Position numbers and translations under genes: made by a program
Assembly (NCBI GenBank): GCA_016717285.1
Contig: JADKFU010000005.1
Coordinates: forward strand, 1,348,501-1,412,500
Direction of reading: 5' to 3'
Length of the DNA: 64,000 nucleotides
From: Chitinophagaceae bacterium
GTDB taxonomy: Bacteria > Bacteroidota > Bacteroidia > Chitinophagales > UBA10324
In this document: positions 27,766 to 37,181 of the stretch, one piece after another
How positions within the stretch are numbered: the stretch's first letter is position 1
Layout of the letters: every line of letters starts with the position of its first letter
The notes under the pieces: model-generated
Databases searched by the model: none
What the model saw: only the letters and a program-made list of their open reading frames with translations
What the model was told of the DNA's origin: nothing

Positions 27766-29625
27766 ATGTGGTTAATGAAGTACTTTTTACCGCTTTCATT
27801 TTTAGTGTTGGTTATCATTGACAATTGCGCTGTCGCTCAGCAGCGTCTCTTTAATATTCCTTTAAGCGCTTCGCAAAAGGTAAGCGATATTCAGGAAGAC
27901 TGGAATCCGGGACTGATAAATCTAGAAAAGGAAGTTGAAGATGAATTTCAGGACGGAAAACTACTGGAAGAAAGAAAAGAGTTGCTGGAAGAAATGATCC
28001 GTAAGAAAAAACAAGCTGCAACACTTCCATCAACCATAAGAGATGTTCCGGACACTCCGTTTGTATGGCGCAATTTCCAGGGCAACCTTTACAATAATTC
28101 TGTTCCCAACGATAACGACATTGCCGTTTCAAATTCCGGTTACGTGGTTTCAGTAATGAATTCCACGATCTTCATGTATGATCTGAACACTGACACCACC
28201 ATCAGTTATATTTCATTGGATGCATTTTCTGCTTCATTAGGAAATACGAATGACAAGTATGATCCAAAAGTCATTTATGACCCTCTTGAAAATAAATTTG
28301 TAGCTGTGTTTCTGGCAGGATTTACCGATGCGACTTCAAGTATAATTGTTGCATTTTCTCAAACTGATTATCCTGGCGCAAACTGGAATTTTTATGAGTT
28401 ACCCGGCAATCCGCTCAATGATACATTATGGAGTGATTATCCGATTATCGCTCTCACCAATAATGAATTGTTTGTTACCGTCAATCATCTTCACAACGAT
28501 GAACCGTGGCAAACAGGTTGGGTTCGCAGCGTGATCTGGCAGGTAAATAAATTCAAAGGTTACGAGGGCGCATCGCTCTCAGTGCAACTTCATGATGATG
28601 TTTCATTCAATGGAAGAAAGATCAGGAACCTTTGTCCGGTGAAAGGCGGCAGCACTTTATACGGTCCTGATATTTATTTCCTGAGTGAACGGAATCTTGA
28701 TGTTGTGAATGATACTTTTTTTCTTGTACATCTTACGGATACCATTGGTGCATCTTCACAAGAGCTTACCAGCGAAGTTTTGAAGTCGGATATTTCCTAC
28801 TTTATTCCTATTGATGGAAAACAATCATCAGGCGGTGATCTTGCCACTAACGATTCGCGCGTGCTCGGAGCGTTTTATGAAAATGACAGAATTCAGTTGG
28901 TAGGAAACACTACTGATACTGCGTTAGCCACAGCAGCAATATATCATGGGGTTATTAATAATGTGCAATCCGCACCTTCTTTAACATTAAAGATTTTATC
29001 CGATGATACGATTCATTATGGTTATCCAAATCTTGCCTACAATGGATTAAGTGATCAGGATAACTCTTCCATCATTGTGGTAATGAGAAGCGCGATCAAT
29101 CTTTTTCCCGGCTATTCTGTTATTGCTTCTGATGGTGAAGGAAGCTATTCATCATTGAAGAATGTGAAGAATGGGCAGTCCTTTGTTTCTGTTATTCCCG
29201 GAACTGAACGATGGGGAGATTATTCAGGAGCGCAACGTCGGTATGATGATCCCGGAAAAGTGTGGGTGAATGGTTCATATGGAACCACTATCCATAAAAT
29301 TTCCACCTGGATTGCAGAGATCGCATTGGATCCGCCGCCAACCGGCGTGAATGAAATATATGAAAGCAGTAAGGGCGTAAATGTATTTCCAAATCCTTTC
29401 GGAGAAAAAGTAACCATTGCATTTAAGCTGGAGCATTCAGCAAACTGTGTATTTGAATTGCTGGATATCAATGGAAGGAAGATTAAAACGCTCATGCAGG
29501 AAAGAGTGCTTGCCGGTAAAAATGAATTTGCATTTGCTACGGATCCACTGACAGCGGGAACTTATTTTCTGCTCATCTCCACGAATGGAATAGTTATTAC
29601 AACACAGAAGGTGATAAAGCTTTGA
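27766..29625 (+). CDS. T9SS-sorted secreted protein, function unknown
   Basis: A 619-residue exported protein with a signal peptide ending near CAVAQQ and a type A T9SS sorting domain at the C-terminus (VNVFPNPFGEKVTIAFKLEH, then AGTYFLLISTNG and a final IKL). A helical, charged segment follows the signal (residues 40-95). The middle has propeller-like repeats, for example NDIAVSNSGYVVSVMNSTIF, YDPKVIYDPLENKFVAVFL and YPIIALTNNELFVTVN, as in many secreted beta-propellers of this phylum. No catalytic residues are recognised. The true start may be the second Met at 27775 (MKYFLPLSF), which gives a more normal signal peptide. It may be co-transcribed with the M28 peptidase gene 70 bases downstream. 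Confidence 0.85.
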   Translation: MWLMKYFLPLSFLVLVIIDNCAVAQQRLFNIPLSASQKVSDIQEDWNPGLINLEKEVEDEFQDGKLLEERKELLEEMIRKKKQAATLPSTIRDVPDTPFVWRNFQGNLYNNSVPNDNDIAVSNSGYVVSVMNSTIFMYDLNTDTTISYISLDAFSASLGNTNDKYDPKVIYDPLENKFVAVFLAGFTDATSSIIVAFSQTDYPGANWNFYELPGNPLNDTLWSDYPIIALTNNELFVTVNHLHNDEPWQTGWVRSVIWQVNKFKGYEGASLSVQLHDDVSFNGRKIRNLCPVKGGSTLYGPDIYFLSERNLDVVNDTFFLVHLTDTIGASSQELTSEVLKSDISYFIPIDGKQSSGGDLATNDSRVLGAFYENDRIQLVGNTTDTALATAAIYHGVINNVQSAPSLTLKILSDDTIHYGYPNLAYNGLSDQDNSSIIVVMRSAINLFPGYSVIASDGEGSYSSLKNVKNGQSFVSVIPGTERWGDYSGAQRRYDDPGKVWVNGSYGTTIHKISTWIAEIALDPPPTGVNEIYESSKGVNVFPNPFGEKVTIAFKLEHSANCVFELLDINGRKIKTLMQERVLAGKNEFAFATDPLTAGTYFLLISTNGIVITTQKVIKL

Positions 29626-29695
29626 AAAAGCTTAAAAGTGCTTCGCGTAATTAATTCCTGACTGATTAGAGTAACTTTCATAAAATTCAGGTGCT

Positions 29696-31423
29696 ATGGA
29701 AAAATCTTTCTCACTTGCATGTTGCCTCCTGTTTGTTCATACCGTTTTCGCTCAAACCAATATTATCTCAACCAATGCAATGGCTGAACAGGTAATGATG
29801 GGGAATTACAATCCGGCAGATTATTTTCCACCTGTACTACTGAATGATCCGGATACAATTTCAACAGGATTAAATGATCAGATCAATGCTGATTCACTGC
29901 ATGAATATCTCGAATATTTAGGGTCATTTCAAAACCGCAATTCAGGATCAGATACAATTTCGAATGTAAAAGGAATCGGCGCTGCAAGAAGATGGGTATA
30001 TCATAAATTTCAACAATTCAGTGCCGGGAATTATAACCGACTCCTGCCTTCGTATCTTCAGTTTGATCTTTCAATCTGTAATGTCGGTCAGCACAGAAAT
30101 GTTTTTGCCGTTCTGCCCGGACTTGATACAGCTGATCATTCCATCATCATCATTGAATCACATTTAGACAGCCGTTGTGAAATATTGTGTGATACCGCTT
30201 GCCTTGCGCAGGGCAGTGACGACAATGGAAGCGGAACAGCACTGGTGATTGAACTGGCGAGAGTGATGAGTAAATTTAGTTACAGCCGGACAATAGTATT
30301 TCTTGCAAACATTGCAGAAGAACAGGGGCTGTATGGATCAGAAGCGTTTGCCGATTATGTACAGCAGCAAAATATTCCTGTGAAGGCAGTGCTCAACAAT
30401 GATATTGTGGGTGGAATATTATGTGGAGAAACTTCATCACCACCAAGCTGCTCTCCGTTTGGTGACATTGACAGTACGCAGGTGAGGCTGTTTTCTTATG
30501 GTGGTTTTAATTCGCCGCATAAAGGATTGGTGCGGTTTATCAAATTGCAATACAAGGAGCAATTGCTGGAGCTTGCATCAGTTCCTATGACTATTTCTGT
30601 AATGACGGGTGAAGACCGTACCGGAAGAGGAGGTGATCACATTCCATTCAGGGAACATGGATACACTGCCATGCGATTTACATCAGCCAACGAAAATGGT
30701 AATGCAAATGTGACGGCAGTTGGCTATGCTGATAACCAGCATACTTCCCGTGATGTGCTGGGTTATGATACAGATGGCGACAATGCTATTGATAGTTTTT
30801 TGGTTGATTTTAATTACCTCAAAAGAAATGCGCTTATTAATGGAATTGGTGCAGCGATGGCTGCCATTGGACCTAAGACACCCACATTTGGAATTGATGT
30901 TGCCGGTAATGTGATATCAGTGGAAATTAATGCAGATCAAACGTATCCGCAATACCGTGTTGGAGTGCGTTCACTGACTTATGACTGGGATTCTGTTTAT
31001 ACTATCAACACTTCAATTGCAAGTTTAAATCTTCCGGCACCAAATACCTATTACCTGAGTGTAGCAACAGTAGATAGCAATGGAATAGAAAGTTTATTCA
31101 GTGGAGAAATTGCAGGCACTATTACGTCCATCAGTGATCCGGATTCAAAAAAAAGCATTCAGTTATTGCCCGCTTTTCCCAATCCTTCTGATGAGGCAAT
31201 CATTATTACCGTGAATGTGCTTCATCCAATACCCTATAACACCGCTGTGATCAGGATTATTGACACCAATGGAAATTTGCTGAAAGAACTTCCTTTCAAA
31301 CTGAATAAGGGAATCAATGAAGTGCTCTATCATCATGGCTATAATGCACATGGAACTTATATGTATCAATTGGTGATAGATGGAATGCTGACAGAAAGCA
31401 GGAAGGTTATATTTAAAAATTGA
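29696..31423 (+). CDS. T9SS-sorted M28 family metallopeptidase
   Basis: A 575-residue secreted zinc aminopeptidase-like enzyme. The signal peptide ends near VFAQ. The M28 metal site is readable: His in IIIESHLDSRC, the bridging Asp in GSDDNGSGTA, the catalytic Glu pair in IAEEQGLYGSE, an Asp in LNNDIVGG and a His in GGDHIPFREHGY. After the catalytic domain, residues about 395-480 look like a fibronectin III-like module (PQYRVGVRSLTYDWDSVY), then the T9SS sorting domain (LLPAFPNPSDEAIIITVN to VIFKN). A likely role is degradation of extracellular peptides. Confidence 0.9.
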   Translation: MEKSFSLACCLLFVHTVFAQTNIISTNAMAEQVMMGNYNPADYFPPVLLNDPDTISTGLNDQINADSLHEYLEYLGSFQNRNSGSDTISNVKGIGAARRWVYHKFQQFSAGNYNRLLPSYLQFDLSICNVGQHRNVFAVLPGLDTADHSIIIIESHLDSRCEILCDTACLAQGSDDNGSGTALVIELARVMSKFSYSRTIVFLANIAEEQGLYGSEAFADYVQQQNIPVKAVLNNDIVGGILCGETSSPPSCSPFGDIDSTQVRLFSYGGFNSPHKGLVRFIKLQYKEQLLELASVPMTISVMTGEDRTGRGGDHIPFREHGYTAMRFTSANENGNANVTAVGYADNQHTSRDVLGYDTDGDNAIDSFLVDFNYLKRNALINGIGAAMAAIGPKTPTFGIDVAGNVISVEINADQTYPQYRVGVRSLTYDWDSVYTINTSIASLNLPAPNTYYLSVATVDSNGIESLFSGEIAGTITSISDPDSKKSIQLLPAFPNPSDEAIIITVNVLHPIPYNTAVIRIIDTNGNLLKELPFKLNKGINEVLYHHGYNAHGTYMYQLVIDGMLTESRKVIFKN

Positions 31424-31441
31424 GGATTTGTTTGGGAGTGG

Positions 31442-31537
31442 AGATTCTTCGCTTCGCTCAGAATGACAGGCGGAATTGCTCAGCATAAAATGCGCTTGCT
31501 TTTTACTGGATAGATTCTTCTCTTCACTCAGAATGAC
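31442..31537 (-). repeat. Two REP-like repeats in tandem
   Basis: Copies at 31442-31467 and 31512-31537, 70 bases apart and in the same orientation as the array at 20825. No nuclease gene lies beside them, so they are solo copies. They follow the M28 gene by 18 bases. Confidence 0.85.
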
Positions 31538-31544
31538 AGGAACT

Positions 31545-31580
31545 TCCTAATTCCTAATTCTTAATTCTTAATTCCTAATC
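31545..31580. repeat. Low-complexity TTCCTAATT tract
   Basis: Tandem variants of TTCCTAATTC and TTAATTC directly after the REP-like pair. The same words appear at 22871 (reverse complement) and 56834. Confidence 0.75.
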
Positions 31581-31593
31581 TCCATTCCCCTAA

Positions 31594-31634
31594 CTAACCC
31601 TTGTTAGCTAAAACCCTTATCCCGTATGGGTTTC
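31594..31634 (+). promoter_or_regulatory. Two small inverted repeats upstream of pheA
   Basis: CTAAC-CCTT-GTTAG (31594-31607) and AAACCC...GGGTTT (about 31611-31633) lie side by side, 40-80 bases upstream of the candidate pheA promoter element. They may be operators or parts of a decayed repeat. Function is unknown. Confidence 0.3.
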
Positions 31635-31649
31635 AGCGAAAAAAAATAG

Positions 31650-31678
31650 TTTATTACATGCATTTTCGTATAACTTTG
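31650..31678 (+). promoter_or_regulatory. pheA: Candidate Bacteroidota promoter of the pheA operon
   Basis: TAACTTTG at 31671-31678 matches the TAnnTTTG element exactly and lies 28 bases before the pheA start. A weak TTTA at 31650 stands in the upstream position (17-base spacer). Confidence 0.5.
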
Positions 31679-31706
31679 TCGCTAACGAATACGTAAGAGC
31701 GATAAC

Positions 31707-32546
31707 ATGCGTAGAAAAAAAGTTTCCATACAGGGCATAGCAGCATCTTTTCATGATGTGGCCGCGCAAAAATTTTTCGGACGCAATATCGACATCATTG
31801 AAGCCAATTCATTCCGCAGTTCCTGTGAGAAGATGGTAAATGGAGAAGCTGATTACTGTGTGATGGCGATTGAGAATTCCACGGCCGGTACTATTCTTAC
31901 CAATTATCAGTTTATCACTGACTACCGGCTGCGTGTGATTGGCGAAGTCTATCTGCAGATTGAATTGCACCTGATGGGTTTGAACGGTGTTAAGATTGAT
32001 GAAATAGAATTCATTCATTCACATCCGATGGCGATTCGCCAGTGCGATGAGTTCCTGCTGCGATTTCCTGGTAAGAAAGTAATGGCATTAAACGATACCG
32101 CAGAGTGTGCAAGAAATGTGCGGGACCAGCAGTTGCACAACACAGCGGTGATTGCAGGTGATGCGGCCGCAGAGCGTTATGGTATGACGATTCTTAATTC
32201 AAACATCGAAACGCATAAAAGAAATTATACAAGGTTTTTGGTTCTTTCTGATAAGAACATTAAAATTTCCGGAGCCAACAAAGCATCAATAAGTTTTCAA
32301 TTGGATAATTCACCACGCAACTTAAAAAAGGTGGTGGACATATTGGGTGATTACTGGATCAATCTTACCAAGATTCAATCTGTACCGATTGTGGGGAGAC
32401 CTAACGAATATACATTCCTGGTTGATCTGGAATGGACGAAATATGAAGACTATGAAACAGCGATTACCAAGGTGTTGAAGAAAACTTTTAATCTTTCAAT
32501 TTTAGGAGAATACCGTAAAGGAAAATTTGTAACAGCAAAACTATGA
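31707..32546 (+). CDS. pheA: Prephenate dehydratase
   Basis: A 279-residue enzyme converting prephenate to phenylpyruvate for phenylalanine synthesis. The catalytic part (residues 1-180) has the family features IAIENSTAGTI-like MAIENSTAGTI, HSHPMAIRQC, NDTAECAR and the NYTRFLVL segment with the catalytic Thr. The C-terminal ACT domain (about 190-275) has lost the standard phenylalanine-binding words: the ESRP segment reads QSVP, and the GAL segment reads SPRNL. There is no chorismate mutase part; that activity is fused to the next gene. The stop overlaps the DAHP synthase start by 4 bases. Confidence 0.95.
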   Translation: MRRKKVSIQGIAASFHDVAAQKFFGRNIDIIEANSFRSSCEKMVNGEADYCVMAIENSTAGTILTNYQFITDYRLRVIGEVYLQIELHLMGLNGVKIDEIEFIHSHPMAIRQCDEFLLRFPGKKVMALNDTAECARNVRDQQLHNTAVIAGDAAAERYGMTILNSNIETHKRNYTRFLVLSDKNIKISGANKASISFQLDNSPRNLKKVVDILGDYWINLTKIQSVPIVGRPNEYTFLVDLEWTKYEDYETAITKVLKKTFNLSILGEYRKGKFVTAKL

Positions 32547-33673
32547 GCACAAAAAAATTAGATCTTGACCTCATTCCAACCAGTGAATGGTTGCCCTTTG
32601 ACAAAAAACCCATTCTGATAGCAGGACCGTGCAGCGCGGAGTCTGAAGACCAGATGCTGAAGACAGCAAGAGGAATTAAGCAGCACTTCGATAAGTTTGT
32701 TTTTCGTGCAGGTATCTGGAAGCCACGTACACGTCCGGGTATGTTCGAAGGCATTGGTGTAATTGGCCTCGACTGGATGAAACGCGTGAAGGAAGAAACC
32801 GGCGCAATGCTGGCAACAGAAGTTGCCAATCCGATGCACATAGAAAAAGCATTGAAGGCCGGAATTGATATTCTCTGGATTGGCGCGCGCACAACAGCGA
32901 ATCCATTTTCTGTAACGGAATTGGCCAGCGCATTAAAAGGGGTGGATGTTCCGGTATTGGTGAAAAATCCTGCTTATCCTGATCTTCAATTGTGGATCGG
33001 CGCATTGGAACGCATCAACCGTGCTGGTATAAAAAAGATGGCGACGATTCACCGTGGTTTTCATAGTTATGAAGTTACGATGTACCGCAATCAGCCGCAA
33101 TGGGAACTTGCATTGGAATTAAAAACCATGTGCCCTGAATTGCCTATGATCTGCGACCCAAGTCACATCTGCGGAAACACGCACCTTACTGCTTATGTCG
33201 CTCAAAAAGCAATGGACCTGCATTACGATGGTCTGATCATTGAAACTCATAATGATCCTTTGCGAGCTTTGAGTGATGCACGTCAACAGATCACTCCGGA
33301 TCGTTTATTTGAAATCATCTCTAACCTCATCATCCGGACTGATGTAGTGGAAGAAAACAAATCGAAGCTGCAGGAGTTACGCGAGAAAATTAATTCCGTT
33401 GATGAAGATTTGTTACAGACACTTGCTTCGCGGATGTTGCTATCGAAAGAAATCGGTGATTGGAAACGTGATAACAATGTGATCGTTTTCCAGGTGAGTC
33501 GTTGGGAAGAAATTTTGAAGAAAGTGCTCGACCTCGGCGAAACGATGGGACTCAATCGTGAGTTTGTAAAAGCGCTCTACGTTCAGATACATGATGAATC
33601 CATCCGCACTCAGGTGGAAGTGATGAATCTGGCGAAGAAGAAGGAACAGCAGGCTGTTGGTTCGCAGGCGTAA
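32543..33673 (+). CDS. Bifunctional DAHP synthase / chorismate mutase
   Basis: A 376-residue fusion that catalyses both the first step of the shikimate pathway and the branch step to prephenate. Residues 1-265 are a class I beta (KDO8P synthase-like) DAHP synthase: ILIAGPCSAES, WKPRTRPGMFEGIG, VLVKNPAYPDLQLW, ATIHRGFH and MICDPSHICG. Residues about 275-370 are an AroQ-type mutase helix bundle (LREKINSVDEDLLQTLASRM, then LSKEIGDWK). The mutase domain at the C-terminus is the Bacteroidota order. In such fusions prephenate can inhibit the synthase through the mutase domain. Translated together with pheA (ATGA overlap). Confidence 0.95.
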   Translation: MSTKKLDLDLIPTSEWLPFDKKPILIAGPCSAESEDQMLKTARGIKQHFDKFVFRAGIWKPRTRPGMFEGIGVIGLDWMKRVKEETGAMLATEVANPMHIEKALKAGIDILWIGARTTANPFSVTELASALKGVDVPVLVKNPAYPDLQLWIGALERINRAGIKKMATIHRGFHSYEVTMYRNQPQWELALELKTMCPELPMICDPSHICGNTHLTAYVAQKAMDLHYDGLIIETHNDPLRALSDARQQITPDRLFEIISNLIIRTDVVEENKSKLQELREKINSVDEDLLQTLASRMLLSKEIGDWKRDNNVIVFQVSRWEEILKKVLDLGETMGLNREFVKALYVQIHDESIRTQVEVMNLAKKKEQQAVGSQA

Positions 33674-34040
33674 ATTGCTTGGTTGAGGCGTTAAATTGTT
33701 ACATGGTTAAATGGTTGGGCAAAGCCGGAGAAGAATTGCACCAGGCAACAAATGTTGTTATACTATGTTTGCAAAGGCGCATCAATCAACGCCGTCATGG
33801 CGATCCCTCCTTATATTCATTGCAAATTGCGAAAAATGGTAACTGGCGGGAGAAACAATCTCCAAAGGTTAGAACAAAGTGGAGTATAAGGAGCGAGATC
33901 AATCGAAAAGAATTTTGTGTATTGATGAGTTAGTTGCAAATACCATCATAGCAACTCTTTCGATGTGCTGTGATAAACCGTCAAATAACTTTTCCTGCAA
34001 TCTCCATTTTTGAAATCAGTTACAATTATCTTCCCAAATC
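33674..34040. other. aroB: Intergenic region before aroB
   Basis: This 367-base region holds no convincing gene. Early on there is a short low-complexity piece (TTACATGGTTAAATGGTT, 33697-33714). TATGTTTG at 33764-33771 matches the TAnnTTTG promoter element, but no TTTG lies at the right distance upstream, and the aroB start is 270 bases away. An 84-codon ORF here lacks any protein-like pattern. The gap suggests that aroB-aroA is transcribed separately from pheA-DAHP synthase. Confidence 0.5.
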
Positions 34041-35111
34041 ATGTCTTCTAAAAAGCAGCTCCTTTCAAAAAATATCTTTCATAAAAATTTTTCTAAAGGA
34101 CTTTCAGATTTTCTTTCGAAAAAAAAATACACCTCGCATTTTATATTGGTTGATGATCAGACGGTGAATCATTGTCTGCCTGTTTTATTCAACGAAGTGG
34201 AATCGCTGAAATCCGCTAACGTCATCGAAATTTTTTCGGGCGAATCATTCAAGAATATTGAAACCACGCAGCAGGTATGGGAACAGCTCACTGAACAAAA
34301 TGCGGATCGAAACGCGGTGCTCATTAATTTAGGCGGTGGCATGGTATGCGACTTAGGTGGCTTTGCTGCAGCAACGTACAAGCGGGGTATTGATTTTATG
34401 CATGTTCCAACTACTGTACTGAGCCAGGTTGATGCTGCTTACGGTGGAAAGCAGGGCATTGATTTTCAGCAATTCAAAAATCAGGTGGGTGTTTTTAAAA
34501 CTCCGGCAGCCACATTTGTAAATGTTGAATTCTTAAAAACACTTCCCGCAGAACAGTTGATGAATGGATTTGCTGAAGTGGTGAAGCACGGATTACTGGC
34601 AGGTGGAAAATTCTGGAAAAAAATAAATGCAATCGATGATCTTTCGATTGTTAACTGGAAAAGGATTGTGCGTGATTCATCAGGAATAAAACTGGCGGTG
34701 GTGGAAAAAGATCCGCTGGAAAAGGACTTGCGTAAAATTCTGAACTTCGGACATACGATTGGGCATGCCGTTGAATCGAATTTATTGAACAGGGGAGAAG
34801 AAGCGCTTCATGGATTTTGCATCGCCGCAGGAATGATTGGCGAATTGTTTCTTTCACAACAACTTTGCGATTTCCCGGAGAAAAAAATGGAGGAAGTGAA
34901 CAAGTTTATCCGCCACCATTTCCCCGTAGTGAATATGGATCCGGTTTTTGATGATACAGTATTGAACCTGATGAAACAAGATAAAAAAAACCGCGGTGGC
35001 CGCATTCAGTTTGCATTGCTGCAAAATATAGGCGAACCGGTAATCGGAGTGGAAGCAGACGAACAATTGATCCGCCGGTCATTGGATTATATCCGTGCTA
35101 TGTATAAATAA
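34041..35111 (+). CDS. aroB: 3-dehydroquinate synthase
   Basis: A 356-residue NAD- and metal-dependent enzyme, second step of the shikimate pathway (DAHP to 3-dehydroquinate). Family motifs: LINLGGGMVCDLGGFAAATY, FMHVPTTVLSQVDAAYGGK, GFAEVVKHGLL with a metal ligand, and LNFGHTIGHAVES with ligand His residues, then EALHGFCIAAGM. It precedes aroA by 54 bases. Confidence 0.97.
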   Translation: MSSKKQLLSKNIFHKNFSKGLSDFLSKKKYTSHFILVDDQTVNHCLPVLFNEVESLKSANVIEIFSGESFKNIETTQQVWEQLTEQNADRNAVLINLGGGMVCDLGGFAAATYKRGIDFMHVPTTVLSQVDAAYGGKQGIDFQQFKNQVGVFKTPAATFVNVEFLKTLPAEQLMNGFAEVVKHGLLAGGKFWKKINAIDDLSIVNWKRIVRDSSGIKLAVVEKDPLEKDLRKILNFGHTIGHAVESNLLNRGEEALHGFCIAAGMIGELFLSQQLCDFPEKKMEEVNKFIRHHFPVVNMDPVFDDTVLNLMKQDKKNRGGRIQFALLQNIGEPVIGVEADEQLIRRSLDYIRAMYK

Positions 35112-35165
35112 TATTCATACACCGGATAGTATGGTCGGAATATAAACATGAAAGAAAAAAAATAA

Positions 35166-36383
35166 ATGATGTTGTACAGGGTTTCGAAGAACGATAGGAA
35201 TATAAAAGGCAGCATTCATTTAAGCGGTTCTAAAAGCATAAGTAACCGTGTGCTCATTATAGAAGCATTAATGGAGCAATCAATAGTGAAGAAAAATATT
35301 TCCGATTCGAATGACACCAAAGTGATGACTTCTTTGCTGAATTCATCCGGAACTGACTATGATGCTCATGATGCCGGAACCGTTTTCCGTTTCATGACTG
35401 CTTTTCTTGCATTGAAAAAAGGCAGCTGGATCTTAACGGGAAGCGAACGAATGAAGGAACGTCCTGTCGGAGATCTTGTGGACCCATTGCGGGAATTGGG
35501 TGCACAGATTGAATATCTGGGTCATGAAAATTTCCCGCCGCTAAAAATTACAGGTAGAAAAATTAAAGGCGGAACAATAAAAGTGCATTCAGGAATCAGC
35601 AGTCAGTTTGCTTCTGCTTTACTGATGATTGCTCCATGCATGCAAAATGGTTTGACGCTTGAACTGACCGGCAATATCGTTTCTCAACCTTATATTGACA
35701 TGACCTTATCACTCATGGAATACTTTGGCGTGCAACATGAACGGAAAGCGAATGTTATTCAGGTTCCGTCCCAATCTTACCAACCGAAGAATATTTTTAT
35801 TGAATCCGATTGGAGTGCCGCATCTTATTATTACGAGATGGCAGCTTTCAGTGATGAATTGGATCTCACTTTATCAGGATTGCTGGAAAACAGTTTCCAG
35901 GGCGATGCAAAAATTGCAGTGTTTATGGAAAACTTCGGAATAAAAACTTCTTATGCAGGTCAGCATATTAATCTCACGAAAACTGCCGGCAGTGGAAATT
36001 TTAATTTTCACCTGAATGATCAACCTGACCTTGCGCCGGCTATGTTTGTTGTGTGCGGTGGTTTATCACAACCTGCCAGCTTCACCGGATTGGAACATCT
36101 TCAATACAAGGAAAGTGACCGCGAGGATGCATTGAGAAATGAATTGAAGAAATGTGGTATCAGTATTCGTAAATCTGGTGATGCTATCACCGTAGCCGGA
36201 AAATTTATTGCTGACGATGTGATGTTCAACACCTATGAAGATCACAGGATGGCCATGTCATTCGCGCCATTGGCCATGCTATCCGGAAATGTATTGATTG
36301 ACAATCCGATGGTAGTGAAAAAATCGTATCCGAAATATTGGGATGATTTGAAATTGTTAGGATTTGAAATCACGAAGGAGTAA
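35166..36383 (+). CDS. aroA: 3-phosphoshikimate 1-carboxyvinyltransferase (EPSP synthase)
   Basis: A 405-residue enzyme, sixth step of the shikimate pathway. Motifs: LSGSKSISNRVLI near the N-terminus (binds phosphate and substrate), DAGTVFRFMTAFLA in place of the common NAGTAMRFL, RPVGDLVDPLRELGA, SDWSAASYYYEMAAF, YKESDREDALRNEL and YEDHRMAMSFAPLAM. Somewhat shorter than the usual 427 residues, as is common in this phylum. Two ATG codons in a row (35166, 35169) leave the exact start open by one residue. Converges on the SpoU methyltransferase gene. Confidence 0.96.
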   Translation: MMLYRVSKNDRNIKGSIHLSGSKSISNRVLIIEALMEQSIVKKNISDSNDTKVMTSLLNSSGTDYDAHDAGTVFRFMTAFLALKKGSWILTGSERMKERPVGDLVDPLRELGAQIEYLGHENFPPLKITGRKIKGGTIKVHSGISSQFASALLMIAPCMQNGLTLELTGNIVSQPYIDMTLSLMEYFGVQHERKANVIQVPSQSYQPKNIFIESDWSAASYYYEMAAFSDELDLTLSGLLENSFQGDAKIAVFMENFGIKTSYAGQHINLTKTAGSGNFNFHLNDQPDLAPAMFVVCGGLSQPASFTGLEHLQYKESDREDALRNELKKCGISIRKSGDAITVAGKFIADDVMFNTYEDHRMAMSFAPLAMLSGNVLIDNPMVVKKSYPKYWDDLKLLGFEITKE

Positions 36384-36429
36384 AGACACCATGTTTAGCG
36401 TCTCAAAAATAAACGGAAACAGGGCGTTT

Positions 36430-37179
36430 CTACATTTTTGTACGGAACATCGCACATACAATTCCTGTTGCCACTGCGGCATTCAACGATTCCGCTTTTC
36501 CGAATTTAGGAATGGTGATTTTTTTATGAATGAATGGAACAAGTGCCTCTGAAAGGCCGCGTGCTTCATTGCCAATCACAATGAATCCTTCCTGTTTCAA
36601 ATTCGTGGAAAAAATATTTTCGCCTTCTAAATGCGCAGCATATGCAGGCAAAGAAGGAAAGCGTTGAAATAACCCTGGAAGTTTCATTTCTATTACTTTC
36701 ACCCTTGTAACAGATCCCATTGAAGCTTGAACCACTTTTGGATTGTAGACATCCACACATTCTTCTGAGCAAAAAATATATGGAATTCCAAACCAGTCAG
36801 CGATCCGGATAATGGTACCCATGTTTCCGGGATCACGAATATCCTCCAACACGAGGTTGATGTTGGATTTTACCATGCTATCATCAATTTCCGTTGCAAT
36901 CATTTCGAGGACCAGCAATACACGTGATGGCTGTGTAAGCCCTGAGATTCGTTTCATTTCTATTTCAGAAACATCCAGCACAGTTGCTTTCTTCTTGTTC
37001 CATAGATTTTCTTTTTCATCCAGCCATTCACGCGTGGCAATGATCTTGTCTGTGCGTAAGCGCGATGTTAAAAACTCTTCCGCGATCTTTTCGCCCTCAG
37101 CAATAAAGCGGCCTTCTTCAATACGGTGCTTTTTTTGTTTTAGTGAATTCACGTATTTTTCAATCGATTTACTCAACAT
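36430..37179 (-). CDS. SpoU/TrmH family RNA 2'-O-methyltransferase
   Basis: A 249-residue SAM-dependent RNA methyltransferase with the knotted SPOUT fold. Motif 1 is LEDIRDPGNMGTIIRIADW, motif 2 FIVIGNEARGLSEAL and motif 3 ITIPKFGKAESLNAAVATGI. The first 90 residues are the usual RNA-binding domain of the RlmB/TrmH-like group. The target, rRNA or tRNA, cannot be told by eye. Its start is only a couple of bases from the divergent tamL start, so the two genes must share a very compact promoter region or overlap their transcripts. Confidence 0.92.
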   Translation of the reverse strand: MLSKSIEKYVNSLKQKKHRIEEGRFIAEGEKIAEEFLTSRLRTDKIIATREWLDEKENLWNKKKATVLDVSEIEMKRISGLTQPSRVLLVLEMIATEIDDSMVKSNINLVLEDIRDPGNMGTIIRIADWFGIPYIFCSEECVDVYNPKVVQASMGSVTRVKVIEMKLPGLFQRFPSLPAYAAHLEGENIFSTNLKQEGFIVIGNEARGLSEALVPFIHKKITIPKFGKAESLNAAVATGIVCAMFRTKM

Positions 37180-37181
37180 AC

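Noticed and set aside
33679..33933. 84-codon ORF between DAHP synthase and aroB
   Set aside because: No recognisable domain, odd composition, and it overlaps a low-complexity piece. It is probably non-coding.
37143..37181. GTG start 39 bases upstream for tamL
   Set aside because: It would overlap the divergent methyltransferase and bury the lipoprotein signal; the ATG at 37182 is better.
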